Assembly (NCBI GenBank): GCA_026129685.1 | Contig: JAHCHO010000001.1 | Location: 310,001-374,000, forward strand | DNA from: Fimbriimonadaceae bacterium | Lineage (GTDB): Bacteria > Armatimonadota > Fimbriimonadia > Fimbriimonadales > Fimbriimonadaceae | Direction: 5' to 3' | DNA length: 64,000 nucleotides | Part shown: positions 8,726 through 17,710 of the stretch, piece by piece | How positions within the stretch are numbered: position 1 is the first letter of the stretch | Layout of the letters: the number at the start of each line of letters is the position of its first letter | The notes under the pieces: generated by a model | What the model saw: only the letters and a program-made list of their open reading frames with translations | The model's database searches: none | Told to the model about the DNA's origin: nothing | Made by a program: the position numbers and the translations under genes

Positions 8726-9030
8726 AGGGTCTCCAGGTCGTAAAACTGCCGCTGTTCCTCGCGCATCACGTGTACGATCACGTCGCCGTAGTCGAGGAGA
8801 ATCCAGCCGCTGCGGACGCCCTCCGATCGGAACGGCTTCTGCTTCTGTTCGCGCATCTTCTCGAGCACCTTGTCGGCGATCGAATCCGTGTGCCGATCGC
8901 TCGTGCCCGAACACACGATGAAGTAGTCGGCGAGGGAGGTCTTGTCGCGGACGTCGAGCGTTTCGATCGATTCGCTCTTGATGTCCTCGAGGATGGCGAT
9001 GATGGCTTGGACTTTCTGGATTGACGTCAT
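8674..9030 (-). CDS. rsfS: Ribosomal silencing factor RsfS
   Basis: 118 residues of the RsfS/Iojap family, which binds large-subunit protein L14 and blocks subunit joining during starvation. Visible family features are LDVRDKTSLADYFIVCSGTS, HTDSIADKVLEKMRE, the GWILLDYGDVIVHVM strand pair and the C-terminal YDLETLW. The ATG at 9030 overlaps the nadD stop as ATGA. The nadD-rsfS order is conserved in many bacteria, which supports the call. Confidence 0.97.
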   Translation of the reverse strand: MTSIQKVQAIIAILEDIKSESIETLDVRDKTSLADYFIVCSGTSDRHTDSIADKVLEKMREQKQKPFRSEGVRSGWILLDYGDVIVHVMREEQRQFYDLETLWKTMKPNPDVLGTPVA

Positions 9031-9641
9031 GCGTTCGTTCGGCGGTACAGCTTGTGCCGCTCGACATATTCTAGTACGACTCGGGCGACCGTCCCCAGCG
9101 TCGTCTGTCCTTTTGATAGGCGATCCCGTATCTCGGTCGAAGAAACGGTGTTCGGCGGCATCGAAATGAAGTCGGTCTTCGCGAGGATGTCGGGATGAAC
9201 CCGCGCCTCCAGTTGCTCCACCGTCGTCGGCGGCCGAAGCGCCACCCCGAGACGGCACAGACGCAACAGCCGCATCGGCTGGCGCCACTCGTGGAACGTC
9301 CGCAACGCGTCGCTTCCCATCAGCCACCAATACTCGGCCGGTCGGACTTCCGTGAAGTCCTGCATGGTGTCCAGCGCGTAGCTCGGCCCTCGGCGAGTCA
9401 CGTCGATGTCGCTCACCGCGAACTTCGGTTCGCCGGCGATCATGAGCCGCACCATTTCGAGGCGATGACGTCCGGCGGCCGGCGCGTGAGACTGCTTCAG
9501 CGGGTTCCGGTTGTTGGGCAAGAACACCACCTCGTCGAGCCCCAGTTGCGCCAAAGCCGCTTCCGCAAGGGCCAGATGACCGACGTGCGGCGGGTCGAAA
9601 GTGCCACCAAAGACCCCGATCTTCTTTGCGTCAGGACTCAT
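9027..9641 (-). CDS. nadD: Nicotinate-nucleotide adenylyltransferase
   Basis: 204 residues. It makes nicotinic acid adenine dinucleotide from NaMN and ATP in NAD synthesis. The nucleotidyltransferase motif GGTFDPPHVGHL with the HxGH element lies near residue 12, and the C-terminal VSSTEIRDRL matches the family ISSTxIR motif. Its ATG overlaps the obgE stop (ATGA at 9638-9641) and its own stop overlaps the rsfS start in the same way, so all three are translationally coupled. Confidence 0.97.
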   Translation of the reverse strand: MSPDAKKIGVFGGTFDPPHVGHLALAEAALAQLGLDEVVFLPNNRNPLKQSHAPAAGRHRLEMVRLMIAGEPKFAVSDIDVTRRGPSYALDTMQDFTEVRPAEYWWLMGSDALRTFHEWRQPMRLLRLCRLGVALRPPTTVEQLEARVHPDILAKTDFISMPPNTVSSTEIRDRLSKGQTTLGTVARVVLEYVERHKLYRRTNA

Positions 9642-10906
9642 AGTTCGTCGGTGTACGTGAACACGAAGGTACCCGCGAACACGGTGTCGCCTTCTTCGGC
9701 GCCCAACTCCCGCAACCGGTCGATAACCCCGATCCGCACAAGCCGGCGGTGAAGGTACATGACCGCCTCGTCGTTCTCTAGGTCCGTCATCGAGACCATC
9801 CGCAGGATTCGCTTCCCGTAGAGTTCGTATCCCTCCGAGGTCCGCACGACTTCCCAATCGTCGGCGGGCTGAACCGTTACCGGGCGCAGGATGGCCGCCG
9901 GCGGCAGGCCCCTCTCCTCGACCTCGACGAGCGTCGAAGCGAGCGCGTCGAGCAACGCCGGCAACCCGTAGCCCGTCACCGCCGAAATGCAGAACACCGG
10001 CAACCCGAACGTCTCGAACTCGCCGGCCATCAGTTCCCGCAGTTCGTCGTCGACCAATTCGACCTTGGTGAGCGCCACCAGCCTCGGCTTCGAGCATAGG
10101 TCCGCGTGGTAGCGCTCCAGCTCCTTCTCCACGATTTTGAAATTCGCCACCGGATCGGTCTGATCCATCGGTAGAACGTCCACCAGGTGGACCAACACCC
10201 GGGTTCGCTCGATGTGCTTGAGGAACTGGTGCCCCAGTCCGACGCCTTCGCTCGCCCCCTCGATCAGGCCGGGCATGTCCGCGACCACGAAGGTCTGGTC
10301 CCGATGGGCCACCACCCCCAGGTTGGGGACGATTGTGGTGAAGGGGTACGCCCCGATCTTCGGCTTCGCCGCGCTGATGGCCCCGATGAGGGTGCTCTTG
10401 CCCGCGTTCGGGAGCCCGACGAGGCCGACGTCCGCGAGGAGCTTAAGCTCTAGGCGCGCCCGCAGTGATTCCTCCGGAGCGCCCTTCTGCCCGAACTTGG
10501 GCACCTGCCGCACGCTGCTGACGTAGTGCAGATTGCCGAACCCGCCCTTGCCGCCCCGGCACACCGTCGCCGTCATCCCGTCGGCGCTGAGGTCGAAGAG
10601 GAGGTCGCCCGTCTCGTCGTCGTAGACCAGGGTCCCGATCGGAACCCGTATCTCCAGGTCCTTGCCGTCCTTCCCGTTCTTGTTGCCGACCGCTTTCTCA
10701 CCGTGCTCGGCCTGAAACCGCTTCTGGTAAGTGAACTCGTACAGGGTCCGCTTGTGGTGGTCGGCGATCAGGACCACGTCCCCGCCCCGCCCACCGTCCG
10801 CGCCGTTGGGTCCACCCCGGGGCACGTGCTTTTCGCGATGGAACGTGACCGCGCCATCGCCTCCCCTTCCGGACTCCAATTCGATTACGACTTCGTCGAG
10901 AAACAT
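9638..10906 (-). CDS. obgE: GTPase Obg/CgtA, ribosome assembly
   Basis: 422 residues with the three Obg domains in order: the glycine-rich Obg fold (residues 1-158, with GGPNGADGGRGGDV and the second Gly-rich loop CRGGKGGFGN), the G domain with P-loop GLPNAGKST at about 163-171, switch II DMPGLIEGASEG and an ALTKVEL segment in the place of the usual NKxD base-specificity motif, and the C-terminal OCT domain. Obg binds the 50S subunit and couples ribosome assembly to GTP/ppGpp levels. Substitution of the usual Asn by Thr in NKxD is common in Obg proteins. It heads the four-gene operon; no strong promoter is visible upstream. Confidence 0.97.
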   Translation of the reverse strand: MFLDEVVIELESGRGGDGAVTFHREKHVPRGGPNGADGGRGGDVVLIADHHKRTLYEFTYQKRFQAEHGEKAVGNKNGKDGKDLEIRVPIGTLVYDDETGDLLFDLSADGMTATVCRGGKGGFGNLHYVSSVRQVPKFGQKGAPEESLRARLELKLLADVGLVGLPNAGKSTLIGAISAAKPKIGAYPFTTIVPNLGVVAHRDQTFVVADMPGLIEGASEGVGLGHQFLKHIERTRVLVHLVDVLPMDQTDPVANFKIVEKELERYHADLCSKPRLVALTKVELVDDELRELMAGEFETFGLPVFCISAVTGYGLPALLDALASTLVEVEERGLPPAAILRPVTVQPADDWEVVRTSEGYELYGKRILRMVSMTDLENDEAVMYLHRRLVRIGVIDRLRELGAEEGDTVFAGTFVFTYTDEL

Positions 10907-11055
10907 ACGGACGAGGACACCGTACCCGAGTCCCGCTCCGCGACCCCGCCGCTTGCCGAACCCGGCGCCTTCTCGAACACCAACGCCAAATCGGCGGACA
11001 CCGGACGGTCGTTCCAGCGTCTATAGTGGGTGGGGCGCCCGCCCCGTAAAAGCCC

Positions 11056-11754
11056 ATGTTCGCACCCGTCCTTCTCCTTCTCGTTCCCGGATTGGGCCAA
11101 CCCAAACTCACTTTCGCCGACGTCGAACGGAGCAAGCACACCGCGTATCGAATGCTCGGCGACTTTCGAGACCGGTTAACCGTCTCGGTCCAGGACGGCG
11201 ACGATCCGGCCGAGAGCATGGAGATCGAGCAGCGCATTGCCAAGGCCAACCTCCGCGTGGTCGTGAGGATCGGAGGGAAAGTCGTTCTCGAGGGCGGCTA
11301 CGATGGCGCGTCCAACTGGCTCGTCGCCCACCTGGACAAGGCGTACCAAACCACCAAGGGACCCCATCAGTGGTTCCGCGAACCCTACCAGGCCGCCGCG
11401 TATGCCTCCAGCGAGCCCCAGTTCGACATGAGCTTCAAGAACGGCTACGGCGTCCGGTTCGACTGCAACCCGCCGCTCGTCGTGCAATCGGACCAATCGG
11501 TCAAGCTCGACGGCGCCGACGCCCGCCTGATCGTCGCCAAGACGAGCGTTCCTGGCTCCACCCGGTCGATGGAAGTCCGTCAGTGGTTCTTCCCGGACCG
11601 TTTCATCCTTCGCCGGTTCGAGGTCAACGGCGTCCGCAAGGACGGCAAGAAGCTCAAGATCGTTGGCGCCTTTACCGAGGCGAACTTCAAGGCAAACCTG
11701 ACCCCGAAGGACTTCGCCCTGCCCCCCGTTCCTGGCTACACCCAGCGCGGCTGA
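11056..11754 (+). CDS. Exported protein, LolA-like in general character
   Basis: 232 residues. MFAPVLLLLVPGLGQPK is a short signal peptide. The mature protein alternates amphipathic strands and ends with VRQWFFPDRFILRRFEVNG and KLKIVGAFTEANFKANLTP, resembling the curved beta-sheet of LolA/LolB-type or outer-membrane lipoprotein-sorting proteins; this is a resemblance, not a firm family match. A TATAGT at 11022-11027 is the likely -10, giving a leader of roughly 25 bases with no Shine-Dalgarno. A GC-rich hairpin could form in that leader (GGGGCGCCCGCCCC). Confidence 0.7.
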   Translation: MFAPVLLLLVPGLGQPKLTFADVERSKHTAYRMLGDFRDRLTVSVQDGDDPAESMEIEQRIAKANLRVVVRIGGKVVLEGGYDGASNWLVAHLDKAYQTTKGPHQWFREPYQAAAYASSEPQFDMSFKNGYGVRFDCNPPLVVQSDQSVKLDGADARLIVAKTSVPGSTRSMEVRQWFFPDRFILRRFEVNGVRKDGKKLKIVGAFTEANFKANLTPKDFALPPVPGYTQRG

Positions 11755-11867
11755 TCCCATCTCGAAAGCCGTCGAATAACGCAACCCGGCCGAATTGGGT
11801 GGCGGATTGCCCGGTCCTCTGCGCCAAACTGTGTCCCTGCCGCCGCGCGCGGTGGCCGAGGACTCCG

Positions 11868-14453
11868 TTGATCATCCGCCCCACCCGATTCCGCTCCATC
11901 GCCGGCCTCGCCTCTTTCCTGGCGCTCGCCCTGGCCCTCGCGACCGCTTCCGCCCAGGAGCCGCCCAAACAGGACCCCCCGAAGACCGAGACCAAGGCGG
12001 AACCGCCGAAACAAGAGCAAAAGCCCGAGCCCCCGAAGCGCAAGCCCGGCGATCCCAAGCCCTATGACGAGGTGATCACCAAGGAGGCGAAGTCCCAGAT
12101 CGGCGTCCTCAAAGTCCACGAGGTCGACGGCAAATGGTACTGGGAAATCCCGAAGGGCCTCCTTGGGCGCGACTTCTTCTGGTCCACCGAGATCGCCCAA
12201 CTGCCCGCCGGCATGGGTTACGGCGGAACCTTCGTGGGAGACCGCGTCGTGCGCTTCACGCGTCGTCAGAACAAGGTCTTTCTCAACATCCCGGACTACT
12301 CGATCCGGCCCTACGACTCGGCCGACCCCCTCTCCCGGGCCGTCGCCGACGCCAGCCGACCCGCCATCGTGAACTCGTTCAACGTCGAGGCGGAGAGCAA
12401 GGACGGGGACCCTGTCATCGACGTCTCCAGCTTCTTCACCAGCGACCCGACCGACTTCTCCGCCCGTGGCATCCTGGGTGCCGGCGGCGTCGACCCGGGC
12501 CGCAGTTGGGTCGAAACGATGAAGGTGTTCCCCACCAACGTCGAGACCCGCTCCACCGTCACCTTCATCGGCGGCGGACGCGCCGCGAATCCCTTGGCCG
12601 CGCTCTTGGGCATCGGAACTCCGTCCGCGAGCGCGATGACCACCCTCCTCCACTACAGCCTCATCTTGCTTCCTGAAAAGCCGATGCGGGGCCGCCTGAG
12701 CGATTCGCGCGTCGGCTACTTCACCCAGGGCTTCTCCGTCTACGGAAGCCCGAAGAACCGCGTCGACGAGCAGGAGTACGTCACGCGGTACCGGCTGGAG
12801 AAGAAAGACCCGAACGCGGCCGTCTCCGAGCCGGTCAAACCGATCGTCTACTACATCAGCCGCGAGGTCCCGGCGCAGTACCGGCCCTACATCAAGAAGG
12901 GAATCGAAGATTGGCAACCCGCCTTCGAGCAAGCCGGGTTCAAGAATGCGATTCTCGCCAAAGACGCCCCCACCGAGGAAGAGGACCCGAACTGGCACCC
13001 CGAGGACGCCCGCTACAGCGTCATCCGCTGGGCGCCCCAACCCGTCGAAAACGCGATGGGACCCCACGTCCACGACCCGCGCAGCGGCGAGATCATCAGC
13101 GCCCACGTGATTGTCTGGCATGACATCCTGAAGCTCCTCGAAACCTGGTACTTCACCCAGGCTTCAGCCATCGACCCCCGCGCGCGACGCATCCCGTTCC
13201 CGCCAGACCTCATGGGTGAGTTGGTTCGCTACGTCGTGGTCCACGAGGTCGGGCACACCCTGGGCCTCCAGCACAACTTCAAGGCAAGCTCGTCCTACCC
13301 CGTCGCCCGGCTGCGCGATAAAGCGTTCACCGAGAAGTACGGTCTTGCCGCCTCGATCATGGACTACGCCCGCTTCAACTATGTCGCCCAACCCGGTGAC
13401 GGCGCCGACACCATCGGCAAGCTCGGCCCCTACGACCGGTTCGCGATCGAGTGGGCCTACAAGCCGCTTCCCCAGGCGATGAGCCCCGAGGGCGAGAAGT
13501 TCTACCTCGACCAGATCGCCGCCCGTCAGGTCGCCGACCCGATGCTCCGCTTCGGGAACTTCCCGGGGATGGACCCCCTTGCCCTCACCGAGGACATCGG
13601 CGACGACGCGATCCAAGCCGCCACCCTCGGCCTCAAGAACATCGAGCGTGTGATGGGCTTCCTCGTCCCGGCGACCACCCGGTTCGGCGAGGACTATAGC
13701 CGCCTCTCCGAGATGTACGGCAACGTCCTCGGCCAGCGCTCGACCGAACTCGGCCATGTCGCCGCCCTCGTCGGGGGCGTCACCGAAACCGACTACCACG
13801 CCGGACGCGGCGACGCGGTGTTCAAGCCGGTCCCCAAGGCCAAACAGAAGGAAGCGGTCGCCTTCCTGATCCGTAACGGACTCCACATGCCTCCCGCCCT
13901 GGTCCCCGCCGCGCTCATCCAGCGCATCCAGCCCTTCGGCGTCCAAAGCCGTGTGTTGGGCACCCAACGCGGCCTTCTGAGCAGTCTGCTCGGCGAGGGC
14001 CGCGTGAGCCGGCTCTTCGATTACCAGGCCCTCCTCGGCGACCAAGCCTACTCGGTCAAGGAACTCGTGTCCGACGTCACCTATGGAACCTGGTCCGAGG
14101 TCTTCACCACCGCCCCCGTCATCGACATCTATCGCCGCAATCTTCAGCGCGCCTACCTGGACCTTGCCGACCAACGGCTGAACGGCACCGGCAAGACCAC
14201 CTCCGAACTCGGCCTGATCTGGCGCAACAGCCTCCGGGGGCTGCAGAGCCAACTCGCGGCGAGCGCCGCGAAGACCGCCGATCCGGCGACCAAGGGCCAC
14301 CTTCAGGAGGGCGTTCGCCGGATCCGGGACATTCTGGACCCCAAGACCGCGACCGCAGCGGGCGGGTCCTCCGCCCCGTCGCTCCCGTTCTTCGGGGACG
14401 ACGGGCAAGACGCGCGAACGCTGCACCGGTGCTTCGGCCCGATTCGAGGGTGA
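11868..14453 (+). CDS. Exported zinc-dependent metalloprotease (DUF5117/DUF5118 family)
   Basis: 861 residues from TTG 11868, which has GAGG six bases upstream; the open frame continues far upstream but only as shadow sequence. The N-terminus (IIRPTRFRSIAGLASFLALA and following) is a signal peptide ending near ASAQ, then a Pro/Glu/Lys-rich linker. The zinc site HEVGHTLGLQH is at residues 459-469 (His459, Glu460, His463, His469), and the DUF5117-like region with YYISREVPAQYRPYIKKG precedes it. The C-terminal third is helical. Such proteins are large secreted or periplasmic peptidases of the metzincin-like group. The next gene starts one base after its stop. Confidence 0.93.
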   Translation: MIIRPTRFRSIAGLASFLALALALATASAQEPPKQDPPKTETKAEPPKQEQKPEPPKRKPGDPKPYDEVITKEAKSQIGVLKVHEVDGKWYWEIPKGLLGRDFFWSTEIAQLPAGMGYGGTFVGDRVVRFTRRQNKVFLNIPDYSIRPYDSADPLSRAVADASRPAIVNSFNVEAESKDGDPVIDVSSFFTSDPTDFSARGILGAGGVDPGRSWVETMKVFPTNVETRSTVTFIGGGRAANPLAALLGIGTPSASAMTTLLHYSLILLPEKPMRGRLSDSRVGYFTQGFSVYGSPKNRVDEQEYVTRYRLEKKDPNAAVSEPVKPIVYYISREVPAQYRPYIKKGIEDWQPAFEQAGFKNAILAKDAPTEEEDPNWHPEDARYSVIRWAPQPVENAMGPHVHDPRSGEIISAHVIVWHDILKLLETWYFTQASAIDPRARRIPFPPDLMGELVRYVVVHEVGHTLGLQHNFKASSSYPVARLRDKAFTEKYGLAASIMDYARFNYVAQPGDGADTIGKLGPYDRFAIEWAYKPLPQAMSPEGEKFYLDQIAARQVADPMLRFGNFPGMDPLALTEDIGDDAIQAATLGLKNIERVMGFLVPATTRFGEDYSRLSEMYGNVLGQRSTELGHVAALVGGVTETDYHAGRGDAVFKPVPKAKQKEAVAFLIRNGLHMPPALVPAALIQRIQPFGVQSRVLGTQRGLLSSLLGEGRVSRLFDYQALLGDQAYSVKELVSDVTYGTWSEVFTTAPVIDIYRRNLQRAYLDLADQRLNGTGKTTSELGLIWRNSLRGLQSQLAASAAKTADPATKGHLQEGVRRIRDILDPKTATAAGGSSAPSLPFFGDDGQDARTLHRCFGPIRG

Positions 14454-14454
14454 G

Positions 14455-14733
14455 GTGAGCGGGTTTCGCGCCGTGGTGTTCGGCCGGGTGCAAGGCGTGG
14501 GCTTTCGGTCCTACGTTCGGCGCCTGGCCGAGCTTCACGGGATCACCGGGGCGGTCTGGAATCGGACCGACGGCGCCGTCGAGATTGAGGCATGCCACGA
14601 GGACCCGATCGCGCTGAGCGCGCTCTGCGATGGGCTCAAGAGCGGTCCCGGCCGGGTGGACCGGGTCGATCGGTACCCCGCGACGGTCGAGGCCGACGAG
14701 TTCCGCATCGCCGCCACGCGATCCCCGATCTGA
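14455..14733 (+). CDS. acyP: Acylphosphatase
   Basis: 92 residues, the usual size. It hydrolyses carboxyl-phosphate bonds such as acetyl phosphate or 1,3-bisphosphoglycerate. The catalytic arginine loop GRVQGVGFRSY (Arg18) and the catalytic asparagine segment WNRTDGAVEI (Asn36) are both intact. The GTG start lies one base after the metalloprotease stop, so the two are cotranscribed. Confidence 0.96.
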   Translation: MSGFRAVVFGRVQGVGFRSYVRRLAELHGITGAVWNRTDGAVEIEACHEDPIALSALCDGLKSGPGRVDRVDRYPATVEADEFRIAATRSPI

Positions 14734-14747
14734 CACCCTCACGCCCT

Positions 14748-14820
14748 GTCGTTCTGAGCTTGCGAGGAATCCCGAAAACGCGGTCCCGACCGCCGGGATC
14801 CTTCGTTCCTCAGGGTGACA
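14748..14820. repeat. REP-like dispersed inverted repeat, copy 3
   Basis: Left arm GTCGTTCTGAGCTTGCGAGG, right arm GGGATCCTTCGTTCCTCAGG and GTGAC, forming an imperfect hairpin. It sits between the convergent ends of acyP and the glycosidase gene. Confidence 0.8.
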
Positions 14821-14839
14821 CTAGACCTGTCGCCCTGAC

Positions 14840-16759
14840 CTAGGACGCGACCCGCCCGAAGTCCAACACCGTGATCGAGTACGCCGGAAACGCCAACCGA
14901 ATCGACCGCCCTCGCACCGCCAAGACCCCTGACGAGACGTCCGAAACCGCCGCATCCTCCGGTTGCCCGTAGCGGTACCAACGGGCGTACCCGACCGGCG
15001 TCGTTCCGGCCAAGCTGAGATCCGCCCGGATCGGGAGCGCGCGCGCCGTGTTCACCACGAGCAGCCGCAAAGTCCCGTCCGCCGCCCGTGCCCCGTACGC
15101 CCGCAACAACGGGTGCGACGAAGCAACCGGGAGCACACGGTCCCCCGGTCCCGCGAACCGCCGGATCAGTTTGTGCGAGTAGAACGTCGGGTACGGCGTG
15201 TTCACCGGGTCGCCCACCCCCTCGTTGCTCGGGCCCGCCGACAGCACCCCCCAGTCTCCCCAGTTGCGCCAGCCATAGAGGCTTGGGCTGAGATTCCCAG
15301 GTTCGCTCGCGTTGTGAAGGTCCCACCAGAGGTACGACCCGGCGCCCGCCCTCACCGCCTGCGCCCAGGCGTCCACATAGAACAGCCCGTTCACCAGGCT
15401 CACCATCTGCTTCCCGTTCCCGCCCCCGTTGTTCTCGCCGACGTAGATCGGAATCGTCGCGCCCGCCGTGCCGAAGTAGTCGATCAGCATCTGCCGCGTC
15501 TGCGGGAGGATCGTCGCCCAACGTGAAGCCGACTGCAACAGGTTCGCGTCGCTTTCACGATCGGGAACGATCGGGTAGTCGTGAATCTCGTAGAAATCGG
15601 GCACCACGCCGAGAGTCGCAAGCCGCTTGAGCAACACCGGCGACCACCCGTTCACCGACCGACCCGTCCTCGGATTCAGCACCGACGTGTCTTGCGGCCA
15701 GTCCGTCTCACGGTACGTACCGACCACCCCGATCTTGATGCGTCCGTCCTCCGGCTTCATGAGGGCGTAGCAACGCTGTACGAAACCGGCGTAGGTCACC
15801 GCGTCGTGCTTCTTCGGGTGAAGATCGTATTCCCAGCCACCGTAGCACTCGTTCCCCACGTTCCAGTAGAGCACGTTCCCGCCGAGCGTTCGGTTGGCGT
15901 ATACCAGCCAGTCGCGCGCTTCCTCCGGCGTACCCGAGCCGTAGTTGATCGTGAACATCTTCTCGACCCCAACTCCGTTCGCCACCTGCAGAAACGCGGC
16001 GGTGTCCGGCCCCCATTGCCAGAACGTCCCGTCGTTGCGGCTCGTGTGGGTCCGCCAATCGTAGGTGTCCGAAATCGCCCCGCCCGGATAGCGAAAGATG
16101 CCGTAGCCCGCCTCCAACAACCGGTCCTTCGTGGCCGCGAGGGCAAACGCCCCGTCCCAAATTGCGGTGTTCATCCCAAAGTGCCGCTTCGAGAGGGTCG
16201 GTCCCGACTTGCGGGCGTCGAGCAGAATCGTCGCCCCCTTTGTAGGGAGCGGCCGGATCAGCTTCATGTCGTCCATCCAGAAAGGTTGGTCGGCGACCCC
16301 ATCGTGGTCGAGCAGGGTGATGTCCGTCAGACGCTTGCCGACCGCGTTCAGGTCCGCCAACGGAACCCGAAACCGCTTCCACTGCCCGGCGACCACGGTG
16401 CTGTAACGATCCGAAAGAACGATGGGCTGCTCGACGCCGTCCGTCGCCACCCGAATCCCGAACCGCTGCCCGCTCCGCGTGCCGCCGTGCACCCAGAACT
16501 CGAGGTGCGTGAAACCGGTCGTGTCCTGTCCGTCAAGGTCGTTGTGGAAACTGAGCGCGGTCCAAGCCGCGAACTGGACCCGACACGATCGCGCGTACGA
16601 GCGAGCATAGGTGGTCGAACCGGTGTCGCGCGTGCACCATGACCAATCGCCCCATACCCCCGCCGGGTATTCCACGTAGATCTCGTGATCGGCGTTGTCG
16701 TCCGCCGCCGCGAACGCGGCGACCAAGGCAAGGAACGGCCAGACTTGGCGAAGGCGCAT
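14840..16759 (-). CDS. Exported clan GH-A glycosidase, arabinofuranosidase-like (GH51/GH44-like)
   Basis: 639 residues. A signal peptide (MRLRQVWPFLALVAAFAAA) is followed by an N-terminal carbohydrate-binding beta-sandwich (residues about 25-170, with THLEFWVHGG and QPFWMDDMKL) and a TIM barrel. The acid/base is probably Glu304 in WNVGNECYGG and the nucleophile Glu442 in YVGENNGGG, the two-glutamate pattern of clan GH-A. A C-terminal beta domain closes the protein (YSITVLDFG). Substrate cannot be fixed from sequence; arabinose- or glucan-containing plant polymers are likely. The ATG at 16759 has a good GGAGG site and TAGAAT lies upstream at 16772-16777. Confidence 0.85.
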   Translation of the reverse strand: MRLRQVWPFLALVAAFAAADDNADHEIYVEYPAGVWGDWSWCTRDTGSTTYARSYARSCRVQFAAWTALSFHNDLDGQDTTGFTHLEFWVHGGTRSGQRFGIRVATDGVEQPIVLSDRYSTVVAGQWKRFRVPLADLNAVGKRLTDITLLDHDGVADQPFWMDDMKLIRPLPTKGATILLDARKSGPTLSKRHFGMNTAIWDGAFALAATKDRLLEAGYGIFRYPGGAISDTYDWRTHTSRNDGTFWQWGPDTAAFLQVANGVGVEKMFTINYGSGTPEEARDWLVYANRTLGGNVLYWNVGNECYGGWEYDLHPKKHDAVTYAGFVQRCYALMKPEDGRIKIGVVGTYRETDWPQDTSVLNPRTGRSVNGWSPVLLKRLATLGVVPDFYEIHDYPIVPDRESDANLLQSASRWATILPQTRQMLIDYFGTAGATIPIYVGENNGGGNGKQMVSLVNGLFYVDAWAQAVRAGAGSYLWWDLHNASEPGNLSPSLYGWRNWGDWGVLSAGPSNEGVGDPVNTPYPTFYSHKLIRRFAGPGDRVLPVASSHPLLRAYGARAADGTLRLLVVNTARALPIRADLSLAGTTPVGYARWYRYGQPEDAAVSDVSSGVLAVRGRSIRLAFPAYSITVLDFGRVAS

Positions 16760-16862
16760 CGATCCTCCGACTATTCTACGACGGCCCGACCGTCCGAACA
16801 GCGGTCCCCCATCATATCCACCGGCCCTCTCCGGCGCCCGTCCCCCGGTCGCGGGACCCCGA

Positions 16863-17708
16863 TCAAGAGGACGGCGCTCGTTGCAGGGCGAGCATCGTCA
16901 CGTCGTCGTGCGCTGCGGCCTCCCCGACGAAGCGCCCCAACCTCGCCTCCACCATGTCGAGCGCGTCGCTCGCGCATGCCATCGCCTCGCCCAACGCCTC
17001 CGCCAGACGCGCGTCGCCAAAGAACTCGCCGTCGGCGTCCTTCGCCTCCGTCACCCCGTCGGTGTAGAGGTACAGCAGATCGCCGGGATCCAGTCGAACC
17101 GATCCGACCCCGTACTTGGCCTCCGCGAAAATGCCCACGACCGGCCCCGTCCGCCCAAGACGCTCGCGTACCGTGCCGCCGCCGAGGATCAGGGGAGGGT
17201 TGTGTCCGGCGTTGATGTACTGAAGCACGCCGGTCGAAGGATCGAGAACCCCGAAGAACACCGAAGCGAACATCCCCGAAAGGCCGTGGTTCTCCGCCAT
17301 GTACCGATTGGTGGATTCGATCGCTCCGCTCAGCGCCGTACTCCCTGCCGACGGCAACGAACCGCGCCGCCCTTCGCCGCTTCCGAGCCGGTCCATCCAG
17401 CCCATCGCGTGGTGCTGCTGCGCGAAAGCTCGCAACAGGCTTCGGCACAGGGCCATGAAGAGCGCCGCCCCCACTCCCTTGTCGCACACGTCGGCGATCA
17501 CCAGCCCGAGCCGACGGCCGTTCGACATCGGAAACGCGTCGTAGAAGTCCCCCGCCACCTCGCGCGCCGGCTGAAACCGAGCCGCGATCGAGTACCCCGG
17601 CGTCTGCGGCAACTCGCGGGGCAGGAAGCCCGCCTGAATCTCGCGGGCGACCGCGATCTCGTGCTCCATCCGGCTCAAGTCGCGAGCCCGCTTCTCCGCT
17701 TCGATCAC
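16863..17708 (-). CDS. PP2C-type serine phosphatase, RsbU/SpoIIE-like
   Basis: 281 residues. It begins with a short coiled coil (EAEKRARDLSRMEHEIAVAR) that includes the EIQAGFLP element typical of RsbU-like phosphatases. The PPM metal-binding motifs follow: GDFYDAF, DVCDKGVGAALFM, and DGVTEAKD near the C-terminus. Such enzymes dephosphorylate STAS-domain antagonists and so release a sigma factor or other target. The GTG start is two bases after the stop of the tandem-STAS gene, so the pair is cotranscribed and the substrate is probably that STAS protein. Confidence 0.93.
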   Translation of the reverse strand: MIEAEKRARDLSRMEHEIAVAREIQAGFLPRELPQTPGYSIAARFQPAREVAGDFYDAFPMSNGRRLGLVIADVCDKGVGAALFMALCRSLLRAFAQQHHAMGWMDRLGSGEGRRGSLPSAGSTALSGAIESTNRYMAENHGLSGMFASVFFGVLDPSTGVLQYINAGHNPPLILGGGTVRERLGRTGPVVGIFAEAKYGVGSVRLDPGDLLYLYTDGVTEAKDADGEFFGDARLAEALGEAMACASDALDMVEARLGRFVGEAAAHDDVTMLALQRAPSS

Positions 17709-17710
17709 GC

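Noticed and set aside
11736-13121. Long minus-strand frame of 461 codons opposite the metalloprotease
   Set aside because: It lies fully antisense to a protein with intact catalytic motifs, is rich in Gly, Asp and Val repeats typical of GC-rich shadow frames, and has no recognisable domain.
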